DNA from: Edaphobacter sp.
GTDB taxonomy: Bacteria > Acidobacteriota > Terriglobia > Terriglobales > Acidobacteriaceae
NCBI RefSeq assembly: GCF_028283685.1
Contig: NZ_JAPWKF010000008.1
Location: 1-64,000, forward strand
DNA: 64,000 bases
Reading direction: 5' to 3'
Of this stretch, positions 28,205 to 37,700 are shown piece after piece. The first letter of the stretch is position 1. Every line of letters starts with the position of its first letter. The notes under the pieces were generated by a model. It saw only the letters and a program-made list of their open reading frames with translations. It was not told where the DNA came from and searched no databases. The translations under genes were made by a program, and so were the position numbers.

Positions 28205-30504
28205 AGTTACCTGAAAATGCGGGAGCGAAGTTTCTCCGCACCGTCGTTGTTGCTGCGCTTGTCTGCGCCCCTTGTCTTTCTCCTGCCGAAGCTGCTTCTC
28301 CGCGTCCGGTGATCATTCCTCAGCCTGCCAGCATGAAATCTGAGCCGGGCACATTGGATATCTCGCACGGAATCAGAATCGTGCTTCCGAAAGCTGATCC
28401 TGCGGCAGCGTCCGCGAAGGCCTATCTGCTTTCGCTCAATGCAAAACAGCCTGCGTTTGCTTTAGCGGAGAAGGCGCCTGTAACGTTGCGCTTTGAGCAT
28501 CGCGCCTCTTCTGCCGAGTCAGCGCAGAACGACGAGAGCTACAGCCTTCGCATCACTCCGGCAGGTGCCACCATTCTCGCCAGCTCGCAGGCAGGTTATC
28601 TCTATGGCGCCATCACCTTCTGGCAGATCGCGCAGTCGTCAGGCAAGCAGGTTGGCGCGGTTGAGATCGAAGATCAGCCGCGCTTTCGCTGGCGCGGATT
28701 CATGCTCGACTCGGCGCGCCACATCCAGAGCGAGGCCTTCATCTATCAGCTGCTCGACTACATGGCGCTGCACAAGATGAACGTCTTCCACTGGCATCTG
28801 GTTGACGACCAGGGTTGGCGCATCGAGATTAAAAAATATCCTCGCCTCACGCAGGTCGGCGGCTTCCGTGGCCCCATCATGCCGCCCTATCAGAGCACAG
28901 CCGCGATCAAGCCCTATGGCGGCTACTTCAGTCAGCAGCAGATCCGTGCCATTGTTGCCTATGCGCAGCAACGGAATATCACCATCGTGCCCGAGATCGA
29001 GATGCCGGGCCATTCCACTGCGGCCATCGCGGCTTACCCGGAGCTCAGCAGCACGTCGACACCGCCCACCGGTCCTGCCACCGGCTGGGGCATCTTTCCC
29101 AATCTGTATAACGTCGACGACAACACCTTCGACTTCATCCAGAACGTTCTCCTTGAAGTCATGCAGCTCTTTCCCAGTCACTACATTCACATTGGTGGCG
29201 ACGAGGCGATCAAGAATCAATGGAAGTCCAATCCAAAGGTGCAGGCGCGTATGCGCGAACTCGGCATCAAGGACGAAGACGCTATGCAGAGCTGGTTCGT
29301 CGGGCGTATTGAAAAATTTCTCAATGCGCATGGACGAAGCATGGTGGGATGGGACGAGATTCTGCAGGGAGGGCTCTCGCCCAATGCAACGGTCATGTCC
29401 TGGCGCGGGACAGAGGGAGGCATCGCTGCGGCGAAGCAGAATCACGATGTTGTGATGACACCGAGCCGCCCGCTTTACTTCAACTATCGCCAGAGTGACT
29501 CGGCGACGGAGCCCCCAGGGCGCGTGCCTGTCAACGCCCTTCGCGATATCTACAACTTCAATATCGCGATCGACTCACTGACGCCCGAGCAGTTTCGCCA
29601 CGTCCTCGGCGTGGAAGCCTGCATGTGGTCAGAGTTCATCCTTCCAACTGAGAACGTCGAGCACATGCTGTTTCCTCGCCTTGCAGCGCTCTCCGAACTG
29701 GCATGGACTCCCGCCTCGCAGAAAGATTATTCCAGTTTCCTGAAGCGGCTTCCGGTAGAGCTGGATCGCGATAAGGCGGCGCATCTGCGTCCGGCAGAGA
29801 GTGTCTTCGAAGTTCGCACGGACGCGAAGCTATCGCAGGACGGAACCAGCGCAGCGTTCCATCTCTCCACGCAGTCCGACATCGCGCAGATTCGTTACAC
29901 GCTGGACGGATCACCTGTGAGCGCGGCGTCCCCACTCTACGGCGCGCCGTTCGATGCACCGCTTGCACATTCGCTGACGGCGCAGGCATTTATGGATGGA
30001 GCCCCCGTGGGACAGCCAACCGTCATGCCTCTCACGCTGACAAATATCCTCCGTCGCGATGCCCGTGAGTTAGATGCCTGCGAGACTGTCGCACAGATGC
30101 AGATCGAGCAGGACCCGCCGCGCAATGCTGAGCGGCCCGTCTTTCGTGTCTCGTATCACCGGCCCTGCTGGATCGATCGTGCGGTTCCGATGGACCTGGT
30201 GCAGAAGATGGACATTCAGGTAGGCAGCATGCCGGATATCTTTGCGACCTCAATGAAACCAGTCACCATCGCGGCCGGCGGCTCACAGCCCGATCCTCGC
30301 GTCGACGTCTATGTGGATCGTTGCGATGGACAGTTGCTGACCTCCATCGATGCGCGCAGCGCCGTCCGTAAAGACGGAGTCATTACGTTGCATGCTCCGG
30401 AACTCGCGTCTGTTCACGGAACGCACGATCTGTGTTTCGATTTCAAGTCCAGCGACCCGAACACCAGCTGGCTGATGCATGCTATAGAACCTATGCCGCG
30501 CTAA
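28201..30504 (+). CDS. Secreted beta-N-acetylhexosaminidase (GH20)
   Basis: 767 residues with a signal peptide (ending AEA). An N-terminal GH20b domain ('YSLRITPAGATILASSQAGYLYGAITFWQI') is followed by the catalytic barrel: 'RWRGFMLDSARH', 'MNVFHWHLVDDQGWRIEIKKYP', 'VPEIEMPGHSTAA' and 'YIHIGGDEAIKNQW', where Asp334-Glu335 are the substrate-assisted catalytic pair. Beyond residue about 540 there is a chitobiase-like C-terminal beta domain ('IRYTLDGSPVSAASPLYGAPF') and a further domain of unclear type. It releases terminal GlcNAc/GalNAc in the periplasm. As last gene of the operon it supplies the monosaccharide for NagA and NagB. Confidence 0.93.
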   Translation: MKLPENAGAKFLRTVVVAALVCAPCLSPAEAASPRPVIIPQPASMKSEPGTLDISHGIRIVLPKADPAAASAKAYLLSLNAKQPAFALAEKAPVTLRFEHRASSAESAQNDESYSLRITPAGATILASSQAGYLYGAITFWQIAQSSGKQVGAVEIEDQPRFRWRGFMLDSARHIQSEAFIYQLLDYMALHKMNVFHWHLVDDQGWRIEIKKYPRLTQVGGFRGPIMPPYQSTAAIKPYGGYFSQQQIRAIVAYAQQRNITIVPEIEMPGHSTAAIAAYPELSSTSTPPTGPATGWGIFPNLYNVDDNTFDFIQNVLLEVMQLFPSHYIHIGGDEAIKNQWKSNPKVQARMRELGIKDEDAMQSWFVGRIEKFLNAHGRSMVGWDEILQGGLSPNATVMSWRGTEGGIAAAKQNHDVVMTPSRPLYFNYRQSDSATEPPGRVPVNALRDIYNFNIAIDSLTPEQFRHVLGVEACMWSEFILPTENVEHMLFPRLAALSELAWTPASQKDYSSFLKRLPVELDRDKAAHLRPAESVFEVRTDAKLSQDGTSAAFHLSTQSDIAQIRYTLDGSPVSAASPLYGAPFDAPLAHSLTAQAFMDGAPVGQPTVMPLTLTNILRRDARELDACETVAQMQIEQDPPRNAERPVFRVSYHRPCWIDRAVPMDLVQKMDIQVGSMPDIFATSMKPVTIAAGGSQPDPRVDVYVDRCDGQLLTSIDARSAVRKDGVITLHAPELASVHGTHDLCFDFKSSDPNTSWLMHAIEPMPR

Positions 30505-30508
30505 ACCA

Positions 30509-30542
30509 GATAAGGGGCATGCGGGTGCGCACTCCCCTTATC
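30509..30542. terminator. Bidirectional stem-loop between GH20 and GntR genes
   Basis: Perfect 9-bp inverted repeat GATAAGGGG (30509-30517) / CCCCTTATC (30534-30542) with a 16-nt loop. It begins 5 bp after the GH20 stop and overlaps the last codons of the convergent GntR gene (stop at 30538). Confidence 0.6.
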
Positions 30543-31365
30543 GCGCTGTCTTACGCTTCTTCGAGGTCTTTACGGCGGGCGATGTTATTGCGGAAGTCTT
30601 CTTGCCCGTGGGCTTGGCTGTCTTGGCTGTACGGCGATCCTTTGAGGACCGCGTCTGGGAGATGCGGCCGATCGGAGGGAGATTCATGCTGAAACGTTTG
30701 GAGATGGCTTCCTGAATCTCGCCCATACCGGAACGGATATGCCGTCCCATGGCCAACGCCGCGTCATCAGGATCTTTTCCCGTCAGTACCTTTGCCAGTT
30801 CGCCGTGCCATCCCTCGGGCATGCGCGAATGGGCGTTGATATCGAACAGCCAGTTGAAGACCAGCACCTGGTTCTTCTCCAGGTTCTCGCACAGCAGCGT
30901 GCTGCCCGCCCAAAGAGCGATCTGCATATGAAATTGCAGATGAAAAGACTGAAAGCCGTACTGCTCCTTCGGATCGCAGGAGACGATTTGCGACTCCTGG
31001 TCGAGCCGCTCGGCCATCTCCAGCAGACCTTCACGCTCGACCGGGTTGGCACGCTCGCAAAACAGGCGCGCAGACTGAGTCTCCAGCGCCTCGCGCATAA
31101 TGTAGCGCTCGCGCACGTCGTTCGGCGTAGGAATTTTGACCCGCGTGCCGACGCGTGGACGGCTCTCCAACAGGCCCTCATCCTCCAAGCGTTGCAGCGC
31201 CTCGGTGATCGGCACAAAGCTCATGGAGAACTCCGCGGCGAGATGACGGCGCGAGAGCACGCCTCCCATGGGGATCTCCCCGCGCAAAATCTTCTCCCGG
31301 GTCATCAGATACGCCTGGTGCGCCAGACTCGTCCCTCGTGCAATCTCCACGTTCCAGCCCTTCAA
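30538..31365 (-). CDS. GntR-family (FadR/FCD-type) transcriptional regulator
   Basis: 275 residues. N-terminal winged helix of the GntR type: 'SLAHQAYLMTREKILRGEIPMGGVLSRRHLAAEFSMSFVPITEALQRLEDEGLLESRPRVGTRVKIP' (about 10-76). The helical ligand domain ('REALETQSARLFCERANPVEREGLLEMAERLDQ', 'FHLQFHMQIALW') has the FCD look with His residues that may hold a metal. The C-terminal 45 residues are a Lys/Ala/Thr-rich tail, unusual for the family. It is convergent with the amino-sugar operon and is its probable regulator, by proximity only. Confidence 0.85.
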   Translation of the reverse strand: MKGWNVEIARGTSLAHQAYLMTREKILRGEIPMGGVLSRRHLAAEFSMSFVPITEALQRLEDEGLLESRPRVGTRVKIPTPNDVRERYIMREALETQSARLFCERANPVEREGLLEMAERLDQESQIVSCDPKEQYGFQSFHLQFHMQIALWAGSTLLCENLEKNQVLVFNWLFDINAHSRMPEGWHGELAKVLTGKDPDDAALAMGRHIRSGMGEIQEAISKRFSMNLPPIGRISQTRSSKDRRTAKTAKPTGKKTSAITSPAVKTSKKRKTAR

Positions 31366-31391
31366 AATGCGATTCTAACCACGCAATTTTA

Positions 31392-31415
31392 GTATGTCGA
31401 TTCGCGAACGCATAC
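31392..31415. promoter_or_regulatory. Inverted repeat upstream of the GntR gene
   Basis: GTATG (31392-31396) and CATAC (31411-31415) flank the palindrome TTCGCGAA (31401-31408), 27 bp before the GntR start. It could be an autoregulatory operator. The outer and inner repeats are off-centre by one base, so support is weak. Confidence 0.25.
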
Positions 31416-31694
31416 ATCGTCTTGTAAGAGGCGACCGTCGGCACGCTATCTTTTGCAAAGGCCGGGCTTCAGAGGCCGTCAGCTGAACGGTATCTGCCTT
31501 CGTCGCGCTGTTGCATGCGCCAGGCGATAGCATCGACGGACCCGAGGTCGGGTATCAGCTATTCGTAAGGTTGTCGTTGATGAAGTATTGAAATGTCATC
31601 TGGTTGATGTCGTCGATATGATGACCCCGCCACAGACCAGATGTTGTTTATCAGAACTCCAATCGATCAGGCGATCACTCCGCGGCGGTGGCCT

Positions 31695-31787
31695 GCTGGA
31701 TGCAACGATGGAAGGCCCTATGCCGAACTTACCCTGCCCTGTCGGCGTGCTCGTAGTTGGCAGTAGAAATATGGGGCCGGCGCCGTA
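31695..31787 (-). pseudogene. Relic of an outer-membrane transporter-like gene
   Basis: In the 438-bp gap between the GntR and P450 genes, the minus strand encodes 'YGAGPIFLLPTTSTPTGQGK' directly followed by 'FGIGPSIVASS'. This strongly resembles the 'GVGPVFLLPTAT...GSGKWGIGPS' segment of a beta-barrel 'transporter' family common in these bacteria. No start, signal peptide or remaining barrel strands are present in the frame on either side, so it reads as a short remnant of a decayed gene. The rest of the gap shows nothing else I can support. Confidence 0.4.
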
Positions 31788-31803
31788 GATCAACGGTGAC
31801 GGA

Positions 31804-33195
31804 TTAGAGCGCGTTGGCTGGAGCGGCTGCCTGCCGCTCGACGACAGCAGCTCGTGTGAAGCGCATCTGAATGCCATTCTTCGGTCGGAGAATCACCATC
31901 GCGCGCTCGACGATATTCTGTCCGGGAACCAGATCGAAGTCGTAGCGACGTAAGAGCGTGCTCAGAATCATTAAAATCTGCAGCATCGCGTATTGATTGC
32001 CGATGCAGACACGCGGTCCCCCGCCGAAGGGAAGATAGGTGAATGGTGTGCGTAGTTTCTCGCTACCCTTGACGAATCTCTCGGGCTGAAACTCCTCGGG
32101 GTCGTCCCACGCGCGACTGGCGTGGTGCGCGCCGTAGACGTACACAATTACCATCGAGCCGGCAGGGATGGCGACATCACCGATCTGATCGTCATTGACA
32201 GCCATGCGGTCAATCATCCAGAACGGAGGATAGAGACGCAATGCCTCCTGGATGACCTGTGTCGTATACGGAAACTTCATGACGTCACCGTGGCTCAGGA
32301 GCGTGTCGCCGAGCACGGAGTCAAACTCATCCCGTACGCGCTCCAGGCAGTCCGGCCGCGTGCTGAGAAGATACAGCAGCCAGGACAGGCCATTGGATGA
32401 CGTCTCGTGGCCTGCGACCAGGAGCTGCATGCTTTCGCTCAGCACCAGTTCGTCGCTCATGCCTTCGCCGTCGGCATAGCGGGCGTCCATCAGGCTCTGC
32501 AACAGATCGCTTCCGGGCGGTTGAAGGCGACGCTCCTTGATGTATTCGAGGAGCACGTTGTCGGCGCGGACGCGCATGTCTTCATGCTTCTTCAGCTCGC
32601 CCGACGCCGCAAACCAGGGGTTTAAATATGGCTGCAGCGTCTGCCGCACAATGAACTCCTGCACGGTGCAGATGGTGTGGCTGACGAGGTCAATATCTTC
32701 GCGCTTCAGGCGTGCGCCGAACAGCGAGCGTGCCACCATCGCGAAGGTCATCTCCATTAGCTGCGGGTAGATATCGACGGGGCCGTCCTGGATGCGTCGG
32801 TCGAACTCGCGAATCGACTCGGTCAGCGAGTCCTGCATGATCGAGGAGAGCGCGTCGAGCTGCTTGCGATCGAAGCCTTTCTGGATGAGGCGCCGCTGCG
32901 TCTTCCAGGGTTCGCCGTGTGTCGTCAGCAGGCCTTTGCCAAGGAAGTGTCCCATCCGCCTTACCTGGATCTCAGACTTCCGATAGTTCTCGGCGTTGGT
33001 CTTCAGCACATGCTGAATAACGGCGGGGTCCGTCGTTACGATGGCCTCTTTGAGGCCGCCGAGATAGAAGCGGAACGTGTCTCCGTAGAGCTTGAGATAG
33101 GTGGAAAGGACCGGCACTGGATTCTGCGCCATAGCGGATGAATCCGTAAACGAGCGCCAACGCGAAACAGCGGGAATGGATACCGACAATGTCAT
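31804..33195 (-). CDS. Cytochrome P450, fatty-acid-hydroxylase-like
   Basis: 463 residues. P450 hallmarks: I-helix 'LLVAGHETSSNGLSWLLY', K-helix E-x-x-R in 'QEALRLYPPFW', 'PEEFQPERF', and the haem loop 'FGGGPRVCIGNQYAMLQ' (thiolate Cys). The E-class-like pattern with 'AGHETSS' and a hydrophobic B-C region resembles CYP4/CYP102/CYP110-type fatty-acid oxygenases more than the B-class bacterial sterol or terpene enzymes. No reductase is fused. It follows the desaturase gene on the same strand (95-bp gap), so it probably oxidises the acyl chain handled by the neighbouring acyl-AMP ligase/ACP protein. The exact reaction (hydroxylation, epoxidation, decarboxylation) cannot be told. Confidence 0.9.
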   Translation of the reverse strand: MTLSVSIPAVSRWRSFTDSSAMAQNPVPVLSTYLKLYGDTFRFYLGGLKEAIVTTDPAVIQHVLKTNAENYRKSEIQVRRMGHFLGKGLLTTHGEPWKTQRRLIQKGFDRKQLDALSSIMQDSLTESIREFDRRIQDGPVDIYPQLMEMTFAMVARSLFGARLKREDIDLVSHTICTVQEFIVRQTLQPYLNPWFAASGELKKHEDMRVRADNVLLEYIKERRLQPPGSDLLQSLMDARYADGEGMSDELVLSESMQLLVAGHETSSNGLSWLLYLLSTRPDCLERVRDEFDSVLGDTLLSHGDVMKFPYTTQVIQEALRLYPPFWMIDRMAVNDDQIGDVAIPAGSMVIVYVYGAHHASRAWDDPEEFQPERFVKGSEKLRTPFTYLPFGGGPRVCIGNQYAMLQILMILSTLLRRYDFDLVPGQNIVERAMVILRPKNGIQMRFTRAAVVERQAAAPANAL

Positions 33196-33290
33196 ACCTC
33201 ACCGCGGACACGGGCTACAGCGGAGTAGAGCGATACATTCGCTACCTGAATTGCAGCCGCACCTTGGGGTCTGGAGTTAAAGACGAGGGG

Positions 33291-34316
33291 TCACGACCAC
33301 GTGCCGTTGCCCAATTGCTTCAAAAGTATCAGGTGGTGCCATACGGCACGTGTCATTGTGGGGTGCTGGCGATAAGGAACCCCAAATTCTTCAGCAGTTT
33401 CCTTCACGATCCGGGTAAGCGGAGCGTAATGGGTGTGGCATACAAACGGACACAAGTGATGCACGATGTGATGGTTGAGCCCGCCTGCGAGCCAGCCGAC
33501 CATCGGATTGGTGGTGGCGTAGTCCGCTGTCGTCGCAAAGATGTGGTACACGCCGTTCTCGAACTCGTTGCGGCCTTCGGGGAAGTACGTGCTGTCGACT
33601 GTGTGTGTCGTCTGGAAGACCAGCGCTACGCTGAGTCCGACGATCAGATGCACGAGGACGAAGGCCCCCACGACGAGCAGGATGGGCTTGTGGAGCAGCA
33701 CCACCGGAAGGACCAGCATGTAGGTGAGATAGAACAGTTTGCCGGCAAAGAGGATGACATATTCGCGAGCGGGATGCCGGGTGCGTCTCAGGTAATCGTG
33801 CATCGGACGGAAGAAGCACTCGAAGTCCCTGACGAAGACATAATCCAGAGAAAAAACGGCGTATAAAAGCAGGGCGTAAAGGTGTTGAAAGCGCTGCATG
33901 GGGCGAAGTGGCTCATGTGGCGTAAACCGGAGCAGGCCGCGTCCCGTCAGGGCATCGTCCTCGCCATGCACATTGACACAGGAATGATGGCCGCGATGAT
34001 GCAAAATGCGCCACATATACGAACTGATCCCGCACACGTCAAAGACGTAATTGAGTGTCTTGTTGACGGAGGCATCCGACGAAATGGCATTGTGATTGCT
34101 GTCGTGAGCAATATTCAGGAGAAGGAAGGTCTGAGCGAGGCCGCCGAGCACGTACAGGGCGAGAAACAACCCCGAAGCGGGGTGCAGCGCGTAGATGGCG
34201 GCCCAGCTGGCGGCAAGCACACCCAGCCCGACGGCAATCTTTGTCCACATGGTCCGATCCGCCTTTGGAGACAGGTTCTGAGCTGTGAAATATTGATCGA
34301 GGCGGCGGCGCAACAC
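33291..34316 (-). CDS. Membrane fatty-acid desaturase (DesA/linoleoyl-CoA-desaturase type)
   Basis: 341 residues from GTG 34316. Three histidine boxes bind the di-iron centre: HDSNH (71-75), HHRGHH (106-111) and HHIVHH near 288. Four hydrophobic helices surround them. The C-terminal 'HYAPLTRIVKETAEEFGVPYR' is typical of the acyl-CoA/front-end desaturase family that also contains JamB-like desaturase/acetylenases. It introduces a double (or triple) bond in a fatty acyl chain. The frame stays open upstream of the GTG for 45 more codons with coding-like GC3, with no ATG/GTG/TTG but a CTG at 34439. The true start may therefore be earlier. It is divergent from the acyl-AMP ligase gene. Confidence 0.88.
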   Translation of the reverse strand: MLRRRLDQYFTAQNLSPKADRTMWTKIAVGLGVLAASWAAIYALHPASGLFLALYVLGGLAQTFLLLNIAHDSNHNAISSDASVNKTLNYVFDVCGISSYMWRILHHRGHHSCVNVHGEDDALTGRGLLRFTPHEPLRPMQRFQHLYALLLYAVFSLDYVFVRDFECFFRPMHDYLRRTRHPAREYVILFAGKLFYLTYMLVLPVVLLHKPILLVVGAFVLVHLIVGLSVALVFQTTHTVDSTYFPEGRNEFENGVYHIFATTADYATTNPMVGWLAGGLNHHIVHHLCPFVCHTHYAPLTRIVKETAEEFGVPYRQHPTMTRAVWHHLILLKQLGNGTWS

Positions 34317-34468
34317 CTTTGGAAACGATGGGTTACCGAGAGTTCCGGCAGGCTCGGGAGCGGTTTCGTGCGGGACGAGATCGTCCTCTGTGTACGGCAG
34401 GGAGACCGCGATGTCGTTGGGGGATGCCAGGGCTGTCAGCTCACAATAATTTTCGGAAGGTTAAAGTC

Positions 34469-34494
34469 CGACCGTCGCTATGTTAGCATGGTCG
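34469..34494. promoter_or_regulatory. Nested inverted repeat in the divergent desaturase/acyl-AMP-ligase promoter region
   Basis: CGACC (34469-34473) pairs with GGTCG (34490-34494), enclosing GCTA (34477-34480) / TAGC (34484-34487). It sits beside an AT-rich patch (34443-34466) in the only sizeable gap between the divergent lipid genes. It could be an operator for both. The remainder of the gap to 34768 shows only a weak AAGGGG 16 bp before the ligase ATG. Confidence 0.4.
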
Positions 34495-34768
34495 CAACAC
34501 ACATTAAGAGAGTGGAGACAGCTTGATCTGCACCGAGAGATCCCAGATCAGGTTAGGTTGTCTGTTCTTCCGTGTGGCGTTCCGCCTCTTGCCATCTCAA
34601 GGTACGGAATGCACCTCGCACCTCCGACCCACCATTTCAGATCATTGCCGCGTCCAGGGTGCACATATCGATTTTATGGAGCGGCACCGAGAAGCAAGGC
34701 CGCAAGAGTCGATAGGGGCAAGGCTCACGTGTTTTACCACCGTTCAAAAGGGGCTTTACTGATTCACT

Positions 34769-37700
34769 ATGGCGTCGATTATTCATGAGTTGGACCGGCT
34801 TGCTGAGGTTCATCCGCACAAGCTCCTTTACACCTACCTCGATTTGAATGGAAACACGCTCGAGAGCTACACGTATGCCTCTTTTCAGGCGCGGACGAAG
34901 GCGATCGCAGGGCACCTGCTGAAGGACGGCCGGTTCGCCGAGGGAGACCGCCTGCTGCTGGCGTATCCGCCCGGAATGGAGATGATCTGTACCTTCTTCG
35001 GCTGCGCGCGCGCGGGCATGATCCCCGTACCGGTCTATCCGCCCAGCTCACGCGGTTTCCAGAGTGCCCTCTACAAGATGGTGCACATTGCGCGGGACTG
35101 CCAGGCCGCCGGCATCCTTACCAGCAGCGACTATCACGCATCTCTGAAGACAAACCTCACCCGGAGTGGCGTGGCCGCCTCGGGCGTGGATGTGGACTAC
35201 ATTGCAGGATTGCCGTGGGTCGTTACCGAGGAGTTCACCGAACAGGTTTCACAGGTAAGCTTTCCGGCCGGGGGGAAGATCCTTTTCCTGCAATACACTT
35301 CGGGCTCCACGATGGAGCCCAAGGGCGTGATCGTGACGCATGAGAACATCCTGCGCACGGCACCGCTGGTCATCGACCATACTTCGCCTGTCGTGGTTTC
35401 GTGGCTTCCGCAGTACCACGACATGGGACTGATCGGAACGTATCTCTACCCGGCGCTGCGCGGGGGAACCACCTACGGCTTCTCACCGACAGATTTCATT
35501 CAGAGGCCCGCGCTGTGGTTCGACGCAATGAGCACGTACAGAGCCACCGCGACCGCCGCACCCAACTTCGCATACGAATACTGCCTGCGCGCGGGACGTA
35601 TCTCGAAGGAAAGCCTTGAGTTGTGCGACCTGAGTTCGCTGCGCGTGCTGATGGTGGCGGCAGAGCCGGTGAAGGCGGAGACATACACACGTTTTCTCGA
35701 AGCGTTTCAGTCCTACGGGCTGAAGTCGGAGGCGTTCTATGCCGCCTACGGGCTGGCGGAGAACACGCTGGCTGTATCGCTGGGCGGACGCAACATCCTT
35801 TCGGTGAACAAGAGCGCGCTTGCCATGGGCCGGGCGCGCCTGGCCACGGAAGTTTCGGAGATCGGCTCCTCCACGAAGGTGGTCAGCTGCGGTCGCCCTC
35901 TGCCGGGAATCGACGTTAGGATCGTCGACCCGGAACTCCATAACGTTCTCCAGGACGGTGGTATCGGCGAAATTTGGATCGCCGGAGTGGGCAAATGCGT
36001 CGGCTACTGGAACAATTCCGAGCTGACGCTGAAACAGTTCCGTGCACGCCTTGTGGACGATACGCCATACGATGACGGCTTCCTCCGCACGGGAGATATG
36101 GGCTTCTTCCATGACGGTGAGCTGTTCGTGTGCGGGCGCATTAAGGACATGATCATTCTGCGGGGGCAGAACTACTACCCGCAGGACATCGAAGGCGTGG
36201 TGGAGCGTGCTTCGCCGCTCATCCGTGCGCACTGCGTCGCGGCGTTTCAGATTCACGAAGAGAGCGAACCCGCGCTGGCCATTGTGGCCGAAGTCAAGAA
36301 TCCGAATCAACTGCCGGACGCACGCAAGATTGCGCAGGCTGTGCGCAACTACCTTAATGTAGAGGTGGCGTTGATCTCGTTCATCGCGCCTCGCGCCATT
36401 CCGCGCACCAGTTCCGGCAAAATCATGCGGCACAAAGCCAAGCAGATGTGGGTTGCTGGCCAGTTCAGCGTGTTGAATGAGTTTTCGCGCGAGAAGGATG
36501 CCGGAGCATCGTGTTCAGACCCGGAAAAGCAAACGCCCTTTGACGAACTCAAGTTGCGTTACAACCTTACAGGCAATGAGTCTTACAACCTCATCGAGGC
36601 GGGGCTGGACTCTCTCGATCTTGTGATTTTCATGCATGAGATCAAGGAGCTGTTGAAGCACCGTGGCGCCGATGTGCTCGCGCGCCAGGTCGACATCGGC
36701 GTTATTCAGCGTGTCAGCGTGGCGGAGCTGTTCCAGCTTGCCGAACAGCTGGAGAGCGCACCGGAGGAGGCGCTGGAGCACCTGCGTCAGGCACTGCAGG
36801 TGTTTCGTCAGGAACAGCGAGACTCGGAGCGCCAAATGATGACGGAGGATCGCACGATGGTCTTCGATCCTCCGGTGCCGGCTCCTACGCCTGAAGTGCC
36901 CACCCCGCGGCACGTCTTTCTTACGGGAGGCACCGGCTTTATCGGGCCGTTCCTGATCAAGAGCCTCCTGGAGCAGACCTCGGCGGACATATACGTCCTG
37001 GTGCGAGCGTCGGATGAGGAGCAGGGTAAGCAGCGGCTTCGTTCGGCGATGGATTCGATGGGATCCCCGGACGACCAGCTGATGGAGATGTTCGAAGCAC
37101 GTGTGACACCCATGTGCGGCGACCTCGGCCATGCCAACCTTGGCCTGGCTCCGGAAGCCTGGGAGTTCCTGAGGGACGAGTGCGATTCCATCTTCCATAA
37201 CGGCGCAACGGTGAACTACCTGTTCAACTACGACCGCATGCGCGATGCAAACGTCATGGGTACCAACGAGGTGCTTCGACTCGCCTTCGAGGGCCGGGAG
37301 AAGGAGTTCAACTACGTCTCGACAACCTTTGTCTTCGGCTGGGCGGTAAAAGATGTCTTGTGGGAGACGGACTTCAACGAGAACCTCGACCTGTTGGACT
37401 TCGGCTACAGCCAGACCAAGTGGGTTGCGGAGCAGGTGGTTGCAGATGCCCGCAGCAAGGGGTTGTCGACCCGAATCTTCCGTCCGGCGCTGGTCAGTCC
37501 GTCGGTGGACGGCGGAGGCAACAACTTCGACATCGCCGTGCGTCTCGTCGCCTTCATGGTGAACCATGGCATCGGAGTCGACGCTCTGAACCAGGTAAGC
37601 TTTGTGCCTGCGGACATCGTTGCCAACAACATTGTGGCGGTCTCGACCACGGCCGGCACCGCCAACCAGACCTTCCACATCGTGCGCGACGACTACGCCA

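Noticed and set aside
31588..31788. 66-codon plus-strand frame in the GntR/P450 gap
   Set aside because: Lies opposite the relic transporter segment, which explains its openness; no ribosome binding site.
34480..34788. 102-codon frame between the desaturase and acyl-AMP ligase genes
   Set aside because: No recognisable protein character, overlaps the ligase start out of frame, and occupies the expected promoter region.
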